Counted from the first letter of the stretch, positions 43,301 through 54,900 are shown. The stretch is 64,000 nucleotides of DNA from Tyto alba (GCF_018691265.1 NW_024881279.1:6601243-6665242); one strand, 5' to 3'. Numbers and translations are program-made. Notes: generated by a model not told the origin, from the letters alone.

Positions 43301-46300
43301 GGTGGCCGTGGGGTGCCCACAACACATGCACTGCATCCCTGGGCCATCAGCATCCTGGCCTTCACTGTCCTAATAAAATTTAATTACAGCTGCCAGTTGG
43401 GGAGGCTGGGAGCTCAAGGCTGCTTCACGCCCCTTGGGTCTGGTTCTTTAACCAGGATTTTGCTCAATGCCTTCCAGTGAGGTTTTATCTCATTAAGCCC
43501 TTGCTCAGCAACTGTCTGCATGGATAACACCAGTTCAACAGTACCCAGAAATAACCCAGACCCAGCAGCATGCTGGCACAGAGCATGCACACACTTCCAT
43601 AGCTTAGTGGACCACAACAAAAAACCCACAAAAAAAAAAAGTAGCGCTCAGTAGTATCCTTTAAATACAGCCAAGGTCATGCGTTAACATCCAGTGTAGC
43701 TCACACTCAATGCTGCTTGGATGCAAAGAAAAAAGCAGCAGCTCTATCTCCATGTGATCGTGAAGGTTTGGTAGGTGCCCACTCTGGAGGGGAGCACCCT
43801 GTGGGGCTCCACCACCCAGTTATCAACTCCCGACCCCCCACTGGCACCCACCACCCAGCCCCAGGGCTGTGGCCGGGCACATCCATGCGGCTACACAATG
43901 GAAATCCTCATGGAAAGGCCATCTCATAAATCTTTTAGCAACATCTGGAAGGGTTACCACCGAGGCGGTACGAGGACTGTATTTAATATGTGGTCCACCC
44001 TCAAATCAGGGACAAGTGTGGGATATTTCAGAAGTCCTTAAGTGACTTAGCAGCACAAGTCCCACGGCCTTTCAACAAGATCTGTGTTCCTAAATCACTT
44101 GCATAGTTTTTAAAAAAATCCTATTGCAAATGCTGAACACTGCTTCCAATTATGTCAAGTCAAGAGTCTCCCACTGAATTTTGCCTAATTAAAACATCAC
44201 GTTTAGAATACATGGATTCAGACAGCCCTAGTTTTAATGCATTTTATTTTACAATACCAGCGCTGTTCATATGAACATTTATTGGACTCTGCTGCTTGAT
44301 CCCCACTTCCCACAAGTGGCCAAATTCTAATACCCATCACTTTCCTGTTTCCTTTGAAAAAACTCCCCCTAAATTCCAATGGGGTTTCCCTCAAGCATGC
44401 TCCCAACAAGCACCTCTGAACACAGCCACAATAGTGACAATTTAAAATAGCAACAGCGCACTATCAGCCAGAAAGAAGAAACAAAAGCAACTCAAAGAAC
44501 CACAGCAAACCAGGAGCAGCAGATCTGCTATGTCTACCTTGAGCACTCGTCGGCTAAAGACAAGCTGATCGTTAGCCAGAAATCCATGATTGAGGTGGGG
44601 AAAAACCATCTAGCCAGGTAAAGTGGGAGGCAGAGGAGGAAAGAGCAAGAATTTAAGATGAAAGCACAGCAGAAGAATGAGTTTTAAAGGCCGTAACAAT
44701 ATACAACAATTTTTCTTTGATAATTAATTGATGCATGAGGAGGAAATAATCTACGTAGCCAACAGTGGTTGTTTTAACATTCTGGATACACTGGAGCTTG
44801 GTAAGCAGTAAACAGACAAAGGGAAACAAGTATCTTTTCATTAGTTTACTGCACAATAGGACATTCAAAGCAGCTGGAGTACAGAGGATTCCCCTACTGC
44901 AGGGCTTTCTGCAGAATAAAGAGCATTATTCCAGTAAACCCCACAGGGGATATATTCTAGCATTTCTCCTGAGACCAAATATTATATTTTTTTTCAGAGG
45001 CTAAAATGAACACTGATGTACTCCCCAGCCTGCAAAATGCAGATAAATCTCTCAGATTTATATGATGCAAAAACAATGTATTCAGACCATGTCAGTAGTC
45101 ATTGCTATTGTCTTTTAGCCTTTTCACTTATCTATCTAGGGAGAAGCAGGAAGACATTTTCTTTCTCAGGATACTGCTTGCATCTCCCTTTCCCCCATCC
45201 ATCCCTGCAAACATCTGTAGGAGGACCAAAGGGATGGAGCAAAGCCATGAGAAACCCCACAGAAAGACACATGAGGGTTTTGGAAGATTTCTAAGGAAAA
45301 AACCTCTTGTCCAAATTGCCCAGGGAGCTTTTAAACCTTTCACACAAATAACAAGTAAACCCAAACCTCAATTTTGGGGTAAATATTACATAGGCAATCC
45401 CATCTCCTGCCCAGCCTCCCAGGATAGGCTTAGCAGCAGGCGTGCACTGGTACATCAAGCACAGATGTTCCAGCAGTCATCTCAGAAAGGGAGGGGAAAA
45501 GCAAAGTCAGATAGAAAAAAAATAGTCAATCCTGGAAAATAAACCCCTCCCAAGGATTTTTTTTTCAAGCTGTAGAGAGAGGCTTTAGCTCAGTCCTCAC
45601 TTAAATACAGGCATTTTGGGGAGGAACAACACTGAAATCCTGAGATTTTAAGAACCCAAGATGATGCCACCTTGAAATTCATGAGAACACAGAGCCCTTG
45701 TGCTTGGCCAGGCCCTCCAGACACCACCGAAAAGGCTCTACCGAGAGCAAATGGGTTTGTGGTAGACAGAAAGGACCTAGTTTTATGCCTTCTTATGTGC
45801 ATGAAGATACGCAAGAGCATTGAGTGAGATTTCAGAAAAGCCCAAAGAGCCAGATCAGAACTGAAACTTTTTTCTTATCCCACAGATTGCTGAGCACCAT
45901 CCAGGTAAACACCTTCCAAGCCCAGTTTTAATGTGAAATGACAATTTGCATTTGCTCCAAGGCCAATCACACCATATCCCACCAAATCCAGCCATCACAC
46001 ATTTAATTTTAAACAATCCCTGTTACAGATGGGCCTAGGAAAGGTGAACAGCCCTGAGGGCTATTAAATACAGAGACGCTGTCTTTGGCCCAAGAAATGT
46101 CCGGGCCATAGATAACCAGGCTCCAGGAGAGCAGTTCTGTGATGGAGTTACATGTTCCTGCTCCATGTTTACACTCTCCCAGTGCACGTGGTCACAGGGC
46201 ACTGGGCTAACTGGCCACTGGGTCTGACCCTGTGTAGCAATGGAGTCTTAGAGCACAGAAACATTGAATACTGGAAATTTCTAGCTTTAGAGTACTCGAT

Positions 46301-49300
46301 TTAGCCATTTCAACATAATATTCCAAACGAAGCAAATAAATAAAATAAAATAAAAAAGAAGTATCCATAGGCATGTCTGTTGACTGTTGCTGTGAGCTCT
46401 GCAGGATGCTTTCTGTGCTGAGCTTTTATCTGCAATGTGAGCTTGAGAAGCACTCATATTTTTGCAGAAAGTAAGAGAGAAAAAGCTACTTTTCTGTCTG
46501 CAGCCTAGACTCCAGCCTGTCGCTATAGAGCCAGTTCAGTCACACCAGTGTTTAGTCCCACAGCACCTCAGGACACAGCTACAGATGTTACTGGTGCCAT
46601 TTCCATCAGCACTGGCTGTTGAGCAGGAGCATGCTGCATGAGCTGCTGGAGACAAGAGCATTTCTCTCACATGCTGAAGCCCCTTTTCTCCCCCTTGAAA
46701 GCAAACCCAGCGCTGCTGCCACACACGCTGTGCATCCGCTAGCCCAGATGTGCAAAGATTCATCAATTCCATCATTTGTCTAAACATCTGAACTGTCAGT
46801 AAGAACAAGATCACCCAAGCTAAGGTAATAAATCCAGAATGATCATGCCAGTGCCAGCTCAGAAAGCGAGTCTGGCTTATGAAAACGGTCCTTTTCAGAG
46901 GTGTAGTGATATATTTGATTTTAAGAGAAGTATAAGCACAAATATCAGGGCACAGCAGTTCCAGCCTTGGTAGCATCCCGTTTCTGACTCCCTCTCTCTT
47001 CCCCAGATCAGAGGGAATCTGTTCTTGGTGTCTCCCTGTAAATACACTTTATATACATTTTGTCAGAATATTTGAGTATGTTTATTCTCCGTCCTGGTTA
47101 GGTGAGGCTGCACAACAGCCTCCCTGATGCAGTTTGCAAGAACTAGCATTCAGTACCTAGGACAAACTGATGTGAACTTTTTCCTCAGCTTTCCAAAAAT
47201 CACCCTCCAGCATCTACGTTAAGCACACTCATACGTGCAACAATCTCTTCTTTGTCCATGCTGGTGGCAGGTGTTTATTAGAGACAGAAAGAGGAGCAGT
47301 GCAAACAAAAACATATTCAATAACCAATCCCCGACGGCCTTCATCGTACTTCCACTGCAGACAGTCCCTCCAAAGCCACCCCAAGCATTACTCTCTTTTA
47401 ATCTACCATTCCTAATGATAATATTTTTGCACTCACTGACACACACTATCCCCACTCCACCGTTCATAGACACGCACATTTATGAGGGAGGCAGCACTGT
47501 ATATATTCCTAGTTATTAATCCTTCCGTTGATGCTATGATTTGCTGCGACATGCCTTTCAAAATCAGCTAAACAAAGCCACTGCTGAAACTTGAGGAAGA
47601 AGATAGATTAAATTAGGAAATGAAAACCAATCCAGGCCAGATGGTATTAAGAAGTTTTGTATCCAATCCACAACCCCGAGTGTCTGGAGACATAAAGGAA
47701 GCTATTTTCAAAGCCAGACACCAGTTGCTAGACCTGCTTGTGCATGGCTCTGCCAGGCCTGTTTCTTCCCCTTTCCTCCCAAATTGTTTCTGAGCCTTTT
47801 TCTTACTCTTGTGCAAAAAGACATAAATAAATCTAGAAGTAAAGCAAAATCTGGACAAATGCAGATCAGGAGAAAAAAAAAAAAAAGCACATATTTTTTT
47901 CAGTAGATTAAAACCTAGGATAAGTGTTACCTTGGGAGCTGGCACCCGCCCCTGTGAGTCGAGGCAGAGCCCATCCCCAGACCATTTCCCGCAGCGCAAA
48001 CAGGAGCCGTGGCAGGAGTTGGGTTCCCGTGTTATTCAGCAGCACAGACCTTCGCCAGCTCATGACCTTTGGAGGCTGAGCAGCATCTCCTCTGGCATCG
48101 CCTGAGTTGTCAGCCCTGCAGTCATCCACAGCTCCGTCCAAGGAGTGAAAACTCATGCTCATGTGCTGCTGAATCACCCCTTAAAGCCTTTTCTGAGTAC
48201 GTGGGTGGGCACTTAGACAAAGTTGAGACCTTATGCTGAGGCCTTCCTTAGTCACACAGGGCATAAATCCATCAGAGAAATTTTAGGGGCTCTCAGAGCC
48301 CGAGGGTGACATTTCTGAAGGCACCCAAGGTGGTTGGAAACTGCTTCAGAAAATGACACCAACTTCAAAAACTGACTTAGCCTTCAGGGGAAAAAAGAAA
48401 AATGACTCCAAGGCATCTCTCTCCAGTGTAGCCAGAGGCCCTGGCTACATTTCCAACACCCGCGTCTAAACCAACCAGCCGACTCTCGGGTGCCAGCTCC
48501 AAATCCAGCCTCTGCACGGAGCCCGTATGCCACCTTCCCCGCACATCCCCACCGTGGGGTTTCCAGCAGGTGCCCATAACCCATGGCCAACCGCACCTCC
48601 GTTACTGGGATGGAGCCCACCTCGGAAATGCCACACACACTGTAGTGAGTCCTCCCATCTCATCCCCATCTCGGGAGGCTTCGTGCTCCTGCCGCTTTTG
48701 CCAACACCACAGCGGGGACCGTGGGACAGCCATGTCCCCCTTGCGCCCCGTGGGGACCTATCCTGGTGCACTGCAGTAAATCTCAACTTCATGTAACCCC
48801 ACAAGAGCCATTTCCACAAAACTCTATTAGTTTCTGTATGTTATAGCCAAAACAGTTTCCCCTCATCATACAGTTACTTTAAACCCTTTATTTTCAAAGG
48901 TAGCCTGATGTTGCCTGTGTGCCATCACGCTCCCAGGTGGGTAGCTCAGCAAGACAGGAGAAACTTTCCACCCTGCACAACACTGTGCTGGGACATCAGG
49001 TCTTCCCGCTACATACTGGTGCTCTAATGCCAATAAATAAGGAGCATAGCTTCAAGGGAAACATGGTGTCTGACACTGGAAGAGGGAATTTGAGATAGGG
49101 AAGTCCAATAAGCGTACCTGAGGGTCTTCAACTCCTGTTTCCCCATGGTCAAAGTTAGGAAAACCACCACCATAAAGAGCTCTGATGGTAAAATTAAACA
49201 CTTCCAGAACTGTGAACCATACCTCATCTTGCAGCAACAAAGCTACACGAAGTCTTACTTTGTGGGGAGGTTAAACACAACCAGATTTTAGAATAAATCA

Positions 49301-51967
49301 ACTTGCTGTGTCACTACTTACCCTTGGGCCGATGTCCCCTGCTTCACCCTGCATGTCAGGCAAAACAGCAAGGGTCAACTATTAGAGTTCAAATTTCAAC
49401 CATGAAGGACTGAGCGTAGGGTCAAGCTGGATGTGGGAATGGCACACAAGGGAAGTGGCAAGAGTCCTATTGCTTAACATATTCAAAACCGGGGAGGAGA
49501 AAGACTGGAGACAACACAATAGGGAATGATTCTGCCCTGGCAGGCAATGAAACAGATAATAAATCAGAAATAGCGGATTGTTTCCAACTCTTAAGGCTCC
49601 CCTAGCAACTACTTATGTCCTACACATGCGAGAATTAACATCACTTACAGTACAGTAATGACCTTCTTTGGCTGCTCTAAATTCATGGGAGGATGTCATG
49701 CAAACACAGAGCAATGGAGCCCACAGCCTTGCTCTTGGAGGAAGGCAAGAAGAGAGCTGTATGTCACTCACCTAACCCTTAAGGGGTTACCAAGAACCCT
49801 ACGGCATGGATGAGCTTTAAGGCCATACTTATCCCTCCTACATTTTTGCAAATTCTTTCCTCCCTCCCCTTTTCTGGGGCTCCTCCAAGAGCAACCTGAG
49901 AACCTGCTGTCATGACTCCCCATCCTGACAAAACCTCGTGGGGTAATGTCATGCTGGTGTATTGGGATAACCTGAACTGAGAGAATTTACAACAGGAAGA
50001 GGACATACAACTGCTTCCCCCCAAATGCCACGTGTTAAGGCAGCCTTTACCTTTTCCCCTTTTGGTCCTGGAGGTCCCTGGAAATACAGAAGAAGGATCC
50101 AAGTTAAGAAATGGCAGAATCATCCATGGAGATTGTATTCATCAATTCACAAACCTGAGCCACATTTGCTATTATTTTAAGTTAAACATGCTATTATTTT
50201 AAACGATACACTGCTTCTCATGAACATCATGCTACTGAAAAACATCAATGAGGTCCTGCCTGCTCTAGCCAGGACAGAGGACTGGAGAAGGACCGGGGCA
50301 GAGCAGGCAGTGTGACAGTCGCTTGCAAACACGTGACTCTAAATAGATGCAAGAGATTTCTTGAAGTATTAAATCACTTCTAGAAAAACACATGCTCAGC
50401 ATATCATTACAACAATTATACATCTGTTTGAAATAAACAAGGAGGATGGGCTGCTTTCCTTGGCCTATTTGCTGAAGACATAAGTCATCTTCCCTCTAAG
50501 CAGCTTTCTGTAAGACAGGCAGGCAGAGACACACTGTAGCCCCAAAGAGAAGTCACAAGCCAACGTTTTGATGTGCCTGCTCTGCATCCTTCTAGCACAG
50601 AAAGATTCTGAATCTTAGGGTTCAGCCCAATTCACGGTATTTGCCGAAGCAGGACCTGGTGGGCTGCAGTGGGGGAAGGTCAACAGAGGCCGACAGTGGC
50701 AGCATCTGCATCCCCGTGCTGCATCCCTCCCACTGTTAATTTGGCTCTAAGCAAGGCTGCTTTGAATGGTCTGGTTTGAGTTTGGCTGTTTGATAAGTTT
50801 GCTTTTTTGTTGAGATTTTTCCCAGTCTCGCTCCTGCCTGGTGCACACACACCTCGCAGACATTCGCATCCATGTGTCTCCCAAGGGCTGCGGGCGCAGG
50901 ACCGTGCTGCTGGGGTTTGCACTGCTTTTCCATCATGGGGTTTTGCCAAATCAAAGCCAAGCCCCAAGCACAGGGACGCGAGTTAGATTCCTTTTTTCTT
51001 TTCTAACACTTTATTTCTAGATTTCTTTTTGCTCACATTTGTCATCTTCAGCGGTAGGATAGAAAACAACCACAGCAATGTACAGCTCTAACAAAACACT
51101 CCCTAACTGGCTAGAAATAAGTATCTGAGTAATTTTTCGATTGTAAAGACTGAATGACTTCTGCCCACTTTGCAAATCACAGTTGGTTTAGGACCAGAGC
51201 TTGAAAAGATTTCAAATGGTGCCCTCTAGTGAAGGTGGTGGCAGAGAGTGGGATTTGGACACAAAATAGAGCTTCAACCTCCTGTTGCAACCATCCAGGC
51301 GAAGGAATTGGAGCTGGCTAGTGTTCAGCCAGTATAAAAATAAAAAAAAAAAAAAATCTGTGTTTCTGTAGAGTAAGTAAAGAGTGGAGCACCTGAGTAT
51401 CTAAAGGGCTTCCAAGCAAAAATGAAGCCAAGAAATCAGCTCATAAAATGAAGTCCAAGCTCTTCCACAAAGTATTGCGTGGACACTGGGCACTCTCAAG
51501 CAGTTCCCACCTGGGCTCCTTTGGAGGCAAATGAACCCAGTTTGGGAGCAATTATTTTTATGATACCACTTTGTAGTGCCTGGAGCATGCAACCAAGATT
51601 ACCTTCTTTGCTTCTTCCAAGGTGCTACTGGAGTTTATTTCCCAAATTTGGCCTGCCACCCGTCTGCAAATCTCCCCTAGCTGAGCTGGCGCAGGAGTGG
51701 GAGAAGCAGCCGAAATGAGCTGACAAATAAAGAAAAGCTCACCTCTAGCTGCGCCAGCTAGCCATGGCTCAGAATTTAAACTTACACGTGTTACAGACCA
51801 CAGAATAATTTCCCTAAATACAATTTTGTCTCCTAACCAGTTATATATGTAGCAATAAATGAGTAATAGCTGAGACTGACTATCTATTGCAGAACAGTCT
51901 GAATAAAGACATGTTATGTTTGGCACTCAGTGCTACTTACTGGTTTGCCATCCAAACCAAGAGGCCC
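26493..51967 (-). CDS. COL23A1: COL23A1, collagen alpha-1(XXIII) chain, C-terminal 396 residues in 23 exons
   Basis: Collagen XXIII is a type II transmembrane (MACIT) collagen, related to XIII, XVII and XXV. It trimerises at the cell surface and can be shed. Twenty-three minus-strand exons, all starting with a whole codon and flanked by GT-AG, join to 396 residues plus a stop. They cover most of COL1, the NC2 linker DTVVIDYDGRILDALK, COL2, a short NC3, COL3 and the NC4 tail ending GCWHKVQ. The match to human collagen XXIII, recalled from memory, holds exon by exon. The cytoplasmic and membrane-spanning N-terminus and the first collagen triplets lie upstream, beyond 64000. Introns within the cluster run from under 0.3 to 6 kb. 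Confidence 0.95.
26541..30514 (-). other. COL23A1: Last COL23A1 intron (4.0 kb)
   Basis: AT-rich intron with no extra Gly-X-Y exon. On the opposite strand, 27460-27545 has a TGTA-rich stretch with AATAAA at 27524-27529, which looks like a transcript end but has no associated gene. Confidence 0.75.
30515..30601 (-). CDS. COL23A1: COL23A1 exon (window 22): end of COL3, start of NC4
   Basis: An 87-nt exon starting GERGIPGRKGAKGQKG and ending GLDQPCPV, with the first NC4 cysteine. Acceptor AACAG, donor GTAAGT at 30514. Confidence 0.96.
31278..31331 (-). CDS. COL23A1: COL23A1 exon (window 21), with a conserved triplet break
   Basis: A 54-nt exon encoding GFPGLRGEKGERSERGEK. Serine replaces glycine in the triplet SER, as in human GDRSERGEK. 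Acceptor GATAG, donor GTAAGT. Confidence 0.95.
31825..31851 (-). CDS. COL23A1: COL23A1 exon (window 20): GKSGEPGLD
   Basis: A 27-nt exon, acceptor CTGCAG, donor GTGAGT. Human has GRPGEPGLD. Confidence 0.93.
32117..32170 (-). CDS. COL23A1: COL23A1 exon (window 19), 18 residues of COL3
   Basis: A 54-nt exon encoding GLPGPPGLIGLPGTKGEK; human shares GLIGLPGTKGEK. Acceptor TTTAAG, donor GTAATC. Confidence 0.94.
32257..32328 (-). CDS. COL23A1: COL23A1 exon (window 18), 24 residues of COL3
   Basis: A 72-nt exon of eight triplets starting GLDGAKGEKGDSGEKG and ending DHGDTGPA. It is rich in charged KGE/KGD triplets. Acceptor TATGCAG, donor GTGAGT. Confidence 0.94.
32762..32788 (-). CDS. COL23A1: COL23A1 exon (window 17): GPPGIQGPK
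   Basis: A 27-nt exon, acceptor CTCGCAG, donor GTAAGT. Human has GLQGIQGPK. Confidence 0.92.
33693..33734 (-). CDS. COL23A1: COL23A1 exon (window 16): end of NC3, start of COL3
   Basis: A 42-nt exon encoding IIPEPGPPGLPGPM. Human has LIVEPGPPGPPGPPGPM. Acceptor CTGCAG, donor GTAGGA. It is one of only a few exons that do not start with glycine. Confidence 0.9.
34457..34528 (-). CDS. COL23A1: COL23A1 exon (window 15): end of COL2 and start of NC3
   Basis: A 72-nt exon encoding GAEGPKGDKGEKGDTG, then SPCLQNNH. The end is non-collagenous and carries a cysteine. The human segment is SASDSLQESLAQ-like from memory and lacks cysteine. Acceptor TTTTAG, donor GTAAGA. Confidence 0.88.
34883..34972 (-). 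CDS. COL23A1: COL23A1 exon (window 14), 30 residues of COL2
   Basis: A 90-nt exon of ten triplets. It starts GPKGAKGDQGSTGIA and ends GETGEMGLAGPP; human has GEAGEMGLSGLP at the end. Acceptor TTCCAG, donor GTACGT. Confidence 0.94.
35471..35515 (-). CDS. COL23A1: COL23A1 exon (window 13): GELGLPGPPGLDGEK
   Basis: A 45-nt exon. Human has GELGLPGAPGIDGEK. Acceptor CTTCAG, donor GTATGT. Confidence 0.94.
36294..36347 (-). CDS. COL23A1: COL23A1 exon (window 12): start of COL2
   Basis: A 54-nt exon of six triplets, GSPGPPGPPGPQGAPGPK. Acceptor TTTCAG, donor GTGAGC. Confidence 0.94.
37898..37975 (-). CDS. COL23A1: COL23A1 exon (window 11): end of COL1 and the NC2 linker
   Basis: A 78-nt exon encoding GPPGLKGEQG then DTVVIDYDGRILDALK. 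The latter is the diagnostic non-collagenous NC2 linker of collagen XXIII, identical to human as I recall it. Acceptor TTGCAG, donor GTAAGC. This exon is the best single proof of gene identity. Confidence 0.97.
38461..38505 (-). CDS. COL23A1: COL23A1 exon (window 10): GEPGEKGGIGSIGPR
   Basis: A 45-nt exon of five triplets, acceptor TTTTCAG, donor GTATGG. Human has GEPGHRGTDGAAGPR. Confidence 0.92.
38741..38877 (+). promoter_or_regulatory. Small CpG-dense patch in a COL23A1 intron
   Basis: About 17 CpG dinucleotides fall within roughly 130 bp (38741-38840), in an intron that is otherwise CpG-poor. Antisense to COL23A1, a small frame from ATG 38788 to TAG 38877 reads MCRAALRLRALLRACQAPAL. This could be a minor intragenic promoter or simply an unmethylated CpG clump; there is no direct evidence of transcription. 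Confidence 0.3.
38991..39009. repeat. T19 homopolymer
   Basis: A run of 19 T preceded by a pyrimidine-rich stretch, in the same intron as the CpG patch. Confidence 0.85.
39835..39897 (-). CDS. COL23A1: COL23A1 exon (window 9), 21 residues
   Basis: A 63-nt exon of seven triplets: GEKGSIGPKGENGTDG, then LPGPK. Human has GEPGSMGPRGENGVDG at this place. Acceptor TTTCAG, donor GTAAAT. Confidence 0.93.
40347..40374. repeat. T28 homopolymer
   Basis: A run of 28 T on the plus strand, preceded by a CT-rich stretch, in a COL23A1 intron. Confidence 0.9.
40503..40547 (-). CDS. COL23A1: COL23A1 exon (window 8): GDDGIPGQPGLMGPK
   Basis: A 45-nt exon of five unbroken triplets. The human counterpart as I remember it reads GDDGTPSQPGPPGPK, with a broken triplet that is intact here. 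Acceptor ATCAG, donor GTATGT. Confidence 0.93.
41617..41634. repeat. A18 homopolymer
   Basis: A run of 18 A on the plus strand, 25 bp past the end of a 27-nt COL23A1 exon. Confidence 0.9.
41660..41686 (-). CDS. COL23A1: COL23A1 exon (window 7): GEPGIQGKK
   Basis: A 27-nt exon, acceptor TTGAAG, donor GTAAAA. Human has GEPGVPGKK. An A18 run lies at 41617-41634 just downstream in the intron. Confidence 0.92.
42106..42132 (-). CDS. COL23A1: COL23A1 exon (window 6): GVRGPPGPK
   Basis: A 27-nt exon, acceptor CAACAG, donor GTGGGT. Human has GPKGPPGPK. Confidence 0.92.
42642..42677 (-). CDS. COL23A1: COL23A1 exon (window 5): GFKGEPGEDGLV
   Basis: A 36-nt exon of four triplets, acceptor TTTACAG, donor GTTAGT. 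Human has GPKGEPGQDGEM. Confidence 0.92.
43135..43251 (-). CDS. COL23A1: COL23A1 exon (window 4), 39 residues of COL1
   Basis: The largest coding exon (117 nt, 13 triplets). It starts GDQGRDGATGPPGPP and ends GKDGPRGPSGPP. The human equivalent starts GDQGQDGAAGPPGPP. Acceptor TTCCAG, donor GTAAGG. Confidence 0.95.
43252..49321 (-). other. COL23A1: COL23A1 intron (6.1 kb)
   Basis: No Gly-X-Y exon was found between the GEAGDIGPR exon and the 117-nt exon, and the peptide order shows none is missing. The intron holds a short AAATA-type microsatellite near 46334-46353 and several long but featureless open frames. Confidence 0.75.
49322..49348 (-). CDS. COL23A1: COL23A1 exon (window 3): GEAGDIGPR
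   Basis: A 27-nt exon, acceptor ATGCAG, donor GTAAGT. It encodes GEAGDIGPR; human has GAPGDFGPR. Confidence 0.92.
50051..50077 (-). CDS. COL23A1: COL23A1 exon (window 2): GPPGPKGEK
   Basis: A 27-nt exon, acceptor TTTCCAG, donor GTAAAG. It encodes GPPGPKGEK; human has GLPGPKGEK. Confidence 0.92.
51941..51967 (-). CDS. COL23A1: COL23A1 exon (window 1): GPLGLDGKP
   Basis: A 27-nt exon with three Gly-X-Y triplets, between TTTACAG and GTAAGT. The peptide GPLGLDGKP is identical to my memory of the human protein. It is the most 5' exon found in the window. Confidence 0.9.
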
Positions 51968-54900
51968 CTGTAAAGAGAAGGAAAAGACAGTATTATTTTA
52001 AACAACAACAAAAAAAATCAATTTACAAACATAACAATATCAGTCATGCTCTGAAAGATGCTCTACTTACGTATAGTACAATCTTTGGCTATGTCACTTA
52101 TATACCTAATCCTTCATCCGTGCAATGCAGCAGGAAGGTTTCAGAGAAGTACAGTAAGAGGCAGCAAACAATTTGCAGAGTATGAAGGAGTGTGAAAGGA
52201 AGCGACAGGATTAGTGACAGGGATAAGGTGACACTGCTCTGGCACAGCGCTCGGGACTCCCTGAGGTTTTTAAAGACTAAAAGAGCAGCAGTAAAACATG
52301 CTTGATTGATTCACATCCACCTCAGATCTGAACTATATGTTTTTGCAAAAGGACTTGCTGAAGCTCTACCATTTTACCCAAGATGTGGGGATCAGCCATC
52401 ACCCTCAGTCCATAATGGTTCATCTCGCTGATGGGAAGGGGTGTCTTGCTGTGGAGGATGGAAGGGTGTATCTGCCCCACGGGCTGATACCTATGTGCTT
52501 TGTTCATCTGCAGTGATACAAAGCTGGAAATGCACTTGTATTTGCACAGACAAGCACTTGGTCACCCCAGTTCTTCCGCAGGTCTCCCCTTTCTAGGGTT
52601 GTTGTAGGAGCGCATGGTAAATCAACATGGTAAATGGTTATTTCCCCATCATTTCTAGCATGCAGCCCTTAACTCGTATGAAGCCAGTGAATGTATTGGG
52701 CCATAGGAAACCTTGCTTTTGAGAAAGGGTGCATGTGGGGAGAGGAAGCAGGGGTGCTCTAAGGCCCACAGATGAAGCCAAAGCTGCCCTGGCTATCAGC
52801 TGGAGCTGGCACACAAGCACTTGAGGATAAAAAGTAGAGTTCAAAACTCAACACTTTCAGGACAACCCAGAACAGGATTTCCACCGATCCACAACCTGCT
52901 GCCCGAAAACTTAAAATCTTTCCTCATTTAAACCCAAAGAAGACTCAGCCTTGCAAAGAATTCCTGAATAGACACGGCACGATGACTGCGAGTCAAGCAA
53001 AGCCTTCAGACACCTGATTCATTCCCAGATTTCCAAAGCGTGCTCACGTACTTCGCTGGGCAAGGATCCACTCCGGAGGGAGCCACAGGCTGTGCCCAAC
53101 AGCAGGCACTACGTCCCTGCCCTGTCCCCGTGGCAAAGCCTGACCCAGCGCTGCAGCACTGCTGACTGCTCCTGTGAGCTCAAACCCAGCCCAGCCTTGC
53201 TCTCGTCACTGCCTACTGCAAATTCAAGGTTTACGTTTGCAAAACGGTACCTTGGGATCAGCACCCGCTCCCTCCTATGCCCACCCAGCACGGCCACACG
53301 TGTGCGGCAATGTGCATCCTCCTGGCACCTTCTGCATATGTGCTAGGCTGAAATATATTCTTGCACTGCAGCCCTGCAAACCAGGAGGACCTGCCAAAGC
53401 AAATGGAGCTTGCACTATGCTATAATGCAATGATAAAGTGTCAAAATCTTCTGTATTCCTCAGGGGACCAATTAGGGTGAACCTTTTTCAAGTTCAGCTT
53501 AAATACGTGACAGTGAAATTGAGCAAAGAAGAAAAAGGTGTGTAAGAGAAGTGTAAGGGCTGTGTTAAAAATAGCATCCTTCCAACTCACAGCTCTGGCC
53601 ATTGATAAGGAATAAATCAGTCTGCAGTGGCTGTGGTGATGGGCTTGGAATATGATGCAACACAGCTGTGTTTGTTAGGAAAAAGAGGTAAATTTAGGCA
53701 GCTGAATCCTGGTCAGGGCATCAGTACCCATGTTATAAGGACTGGGGGAGATATACAAGAGATGTTCACTTGAAAATATATGAGGATTTCTTTACACGAG
53801 ATTTCTGAAGTGACCAAACATAGGTTATGCTGTTCACATGATGTGTATTGTTTCTCACAAGGAACTACCAGTACACAACTGTTATGTAGTGGTAATGAAA
53901 AATATAAATGAATGCAGTTGTGTCCATTAATTGAAAGGCTTACAGGTCACAACCAAATTATTACTACTTCTCTCAACACCCCTCCATACTTTACCTCACC
54001 TCAGTTCCTTGCATTATAACACCTGGGAAAGGCATTGGGTCCATGGAGATTCTTTCCTGAAACTATGAAGTGATTCATCTGAAGCTCCTGATGCAACTCT
54101 CTGACCTCCAGAGGACAAGATGTGGGACCCAAGAAGAGAACTTGCAGCACATTTAACTTCTCAAAGGAACAGAAGTCCCAGATTTTTTTTTTTTTTAATT
54201 TACAATACCAATTCATCAACTTTTAGCTATTCTTGTATCAGTCCACAAAGGGACATCCAAAAGGAAAAACAATGGCCTATTCAAAGGATGTTTGTTTGAA
54301 GGAAAGCATTTCATGCTTGAGAGAAACAGTATCCATTGGGCTTTCAGAGGGGCTCTTGGCCAGCCACACCGCTGAATGGACAAGGCTAACTCAGACTTTT
54401 AAATGTTTTGTTAGTCTGGGCTGGAGATGTAATTGACTCTGTTCTACCTGCCCAGGCAAACATCTGCATGAGCAAAGGCAGGGCTCCCGAGAGCAGTCAG
54501 AGCATCACATGTGCAAAGTGGTAGAGAGCATCTGAAATCTGGGCTTGCTTACTTGATTGCCTGCAACTGTCAGAAGCACCCATGTGTTGAGATCATTATT
54601 GACTTTTATTTTAATTCTGCTCCATGTCATTTTAATTAAAGATGAAGTGATCTTTAGTTTATTTGATAACTAAGGAACAGGAAAAACAAGTAACCCCCTA
54701 ATTCCCTGTCAAAAACCACTTCTACAGAAGTTTTCATTTTGGAGGGACAAATATCACTTCCACTTAAACAACCAGCACAAAGTGTAAGAAAAAGGTGAGT
54801 TTTATGGACATCCCATTACAGGGCCCAAGTAGAAGAGAGCATCGCAGTGGCTTCATGCTGTGCTTTTTGCCCAGGGATAAATTTCATTCGTGCCTTTGCC

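Noticed and set aside
44536..44580. Exon-like segment bounded by TCTTTAG and AAG-GTAGAC on the minus strand
   Set aside because: It encodes no Gly-X-Y triplets and would break the continuous match to collagen XXIII at this point.
53372..53393. Minus-strand GPPGLQG-like peptide that might be another collagen exon
   Set aside because: The AG before it would put the reading frame out of phase with glycine, only two triplets are present, and the next residues (CSARI) are not collagenous.
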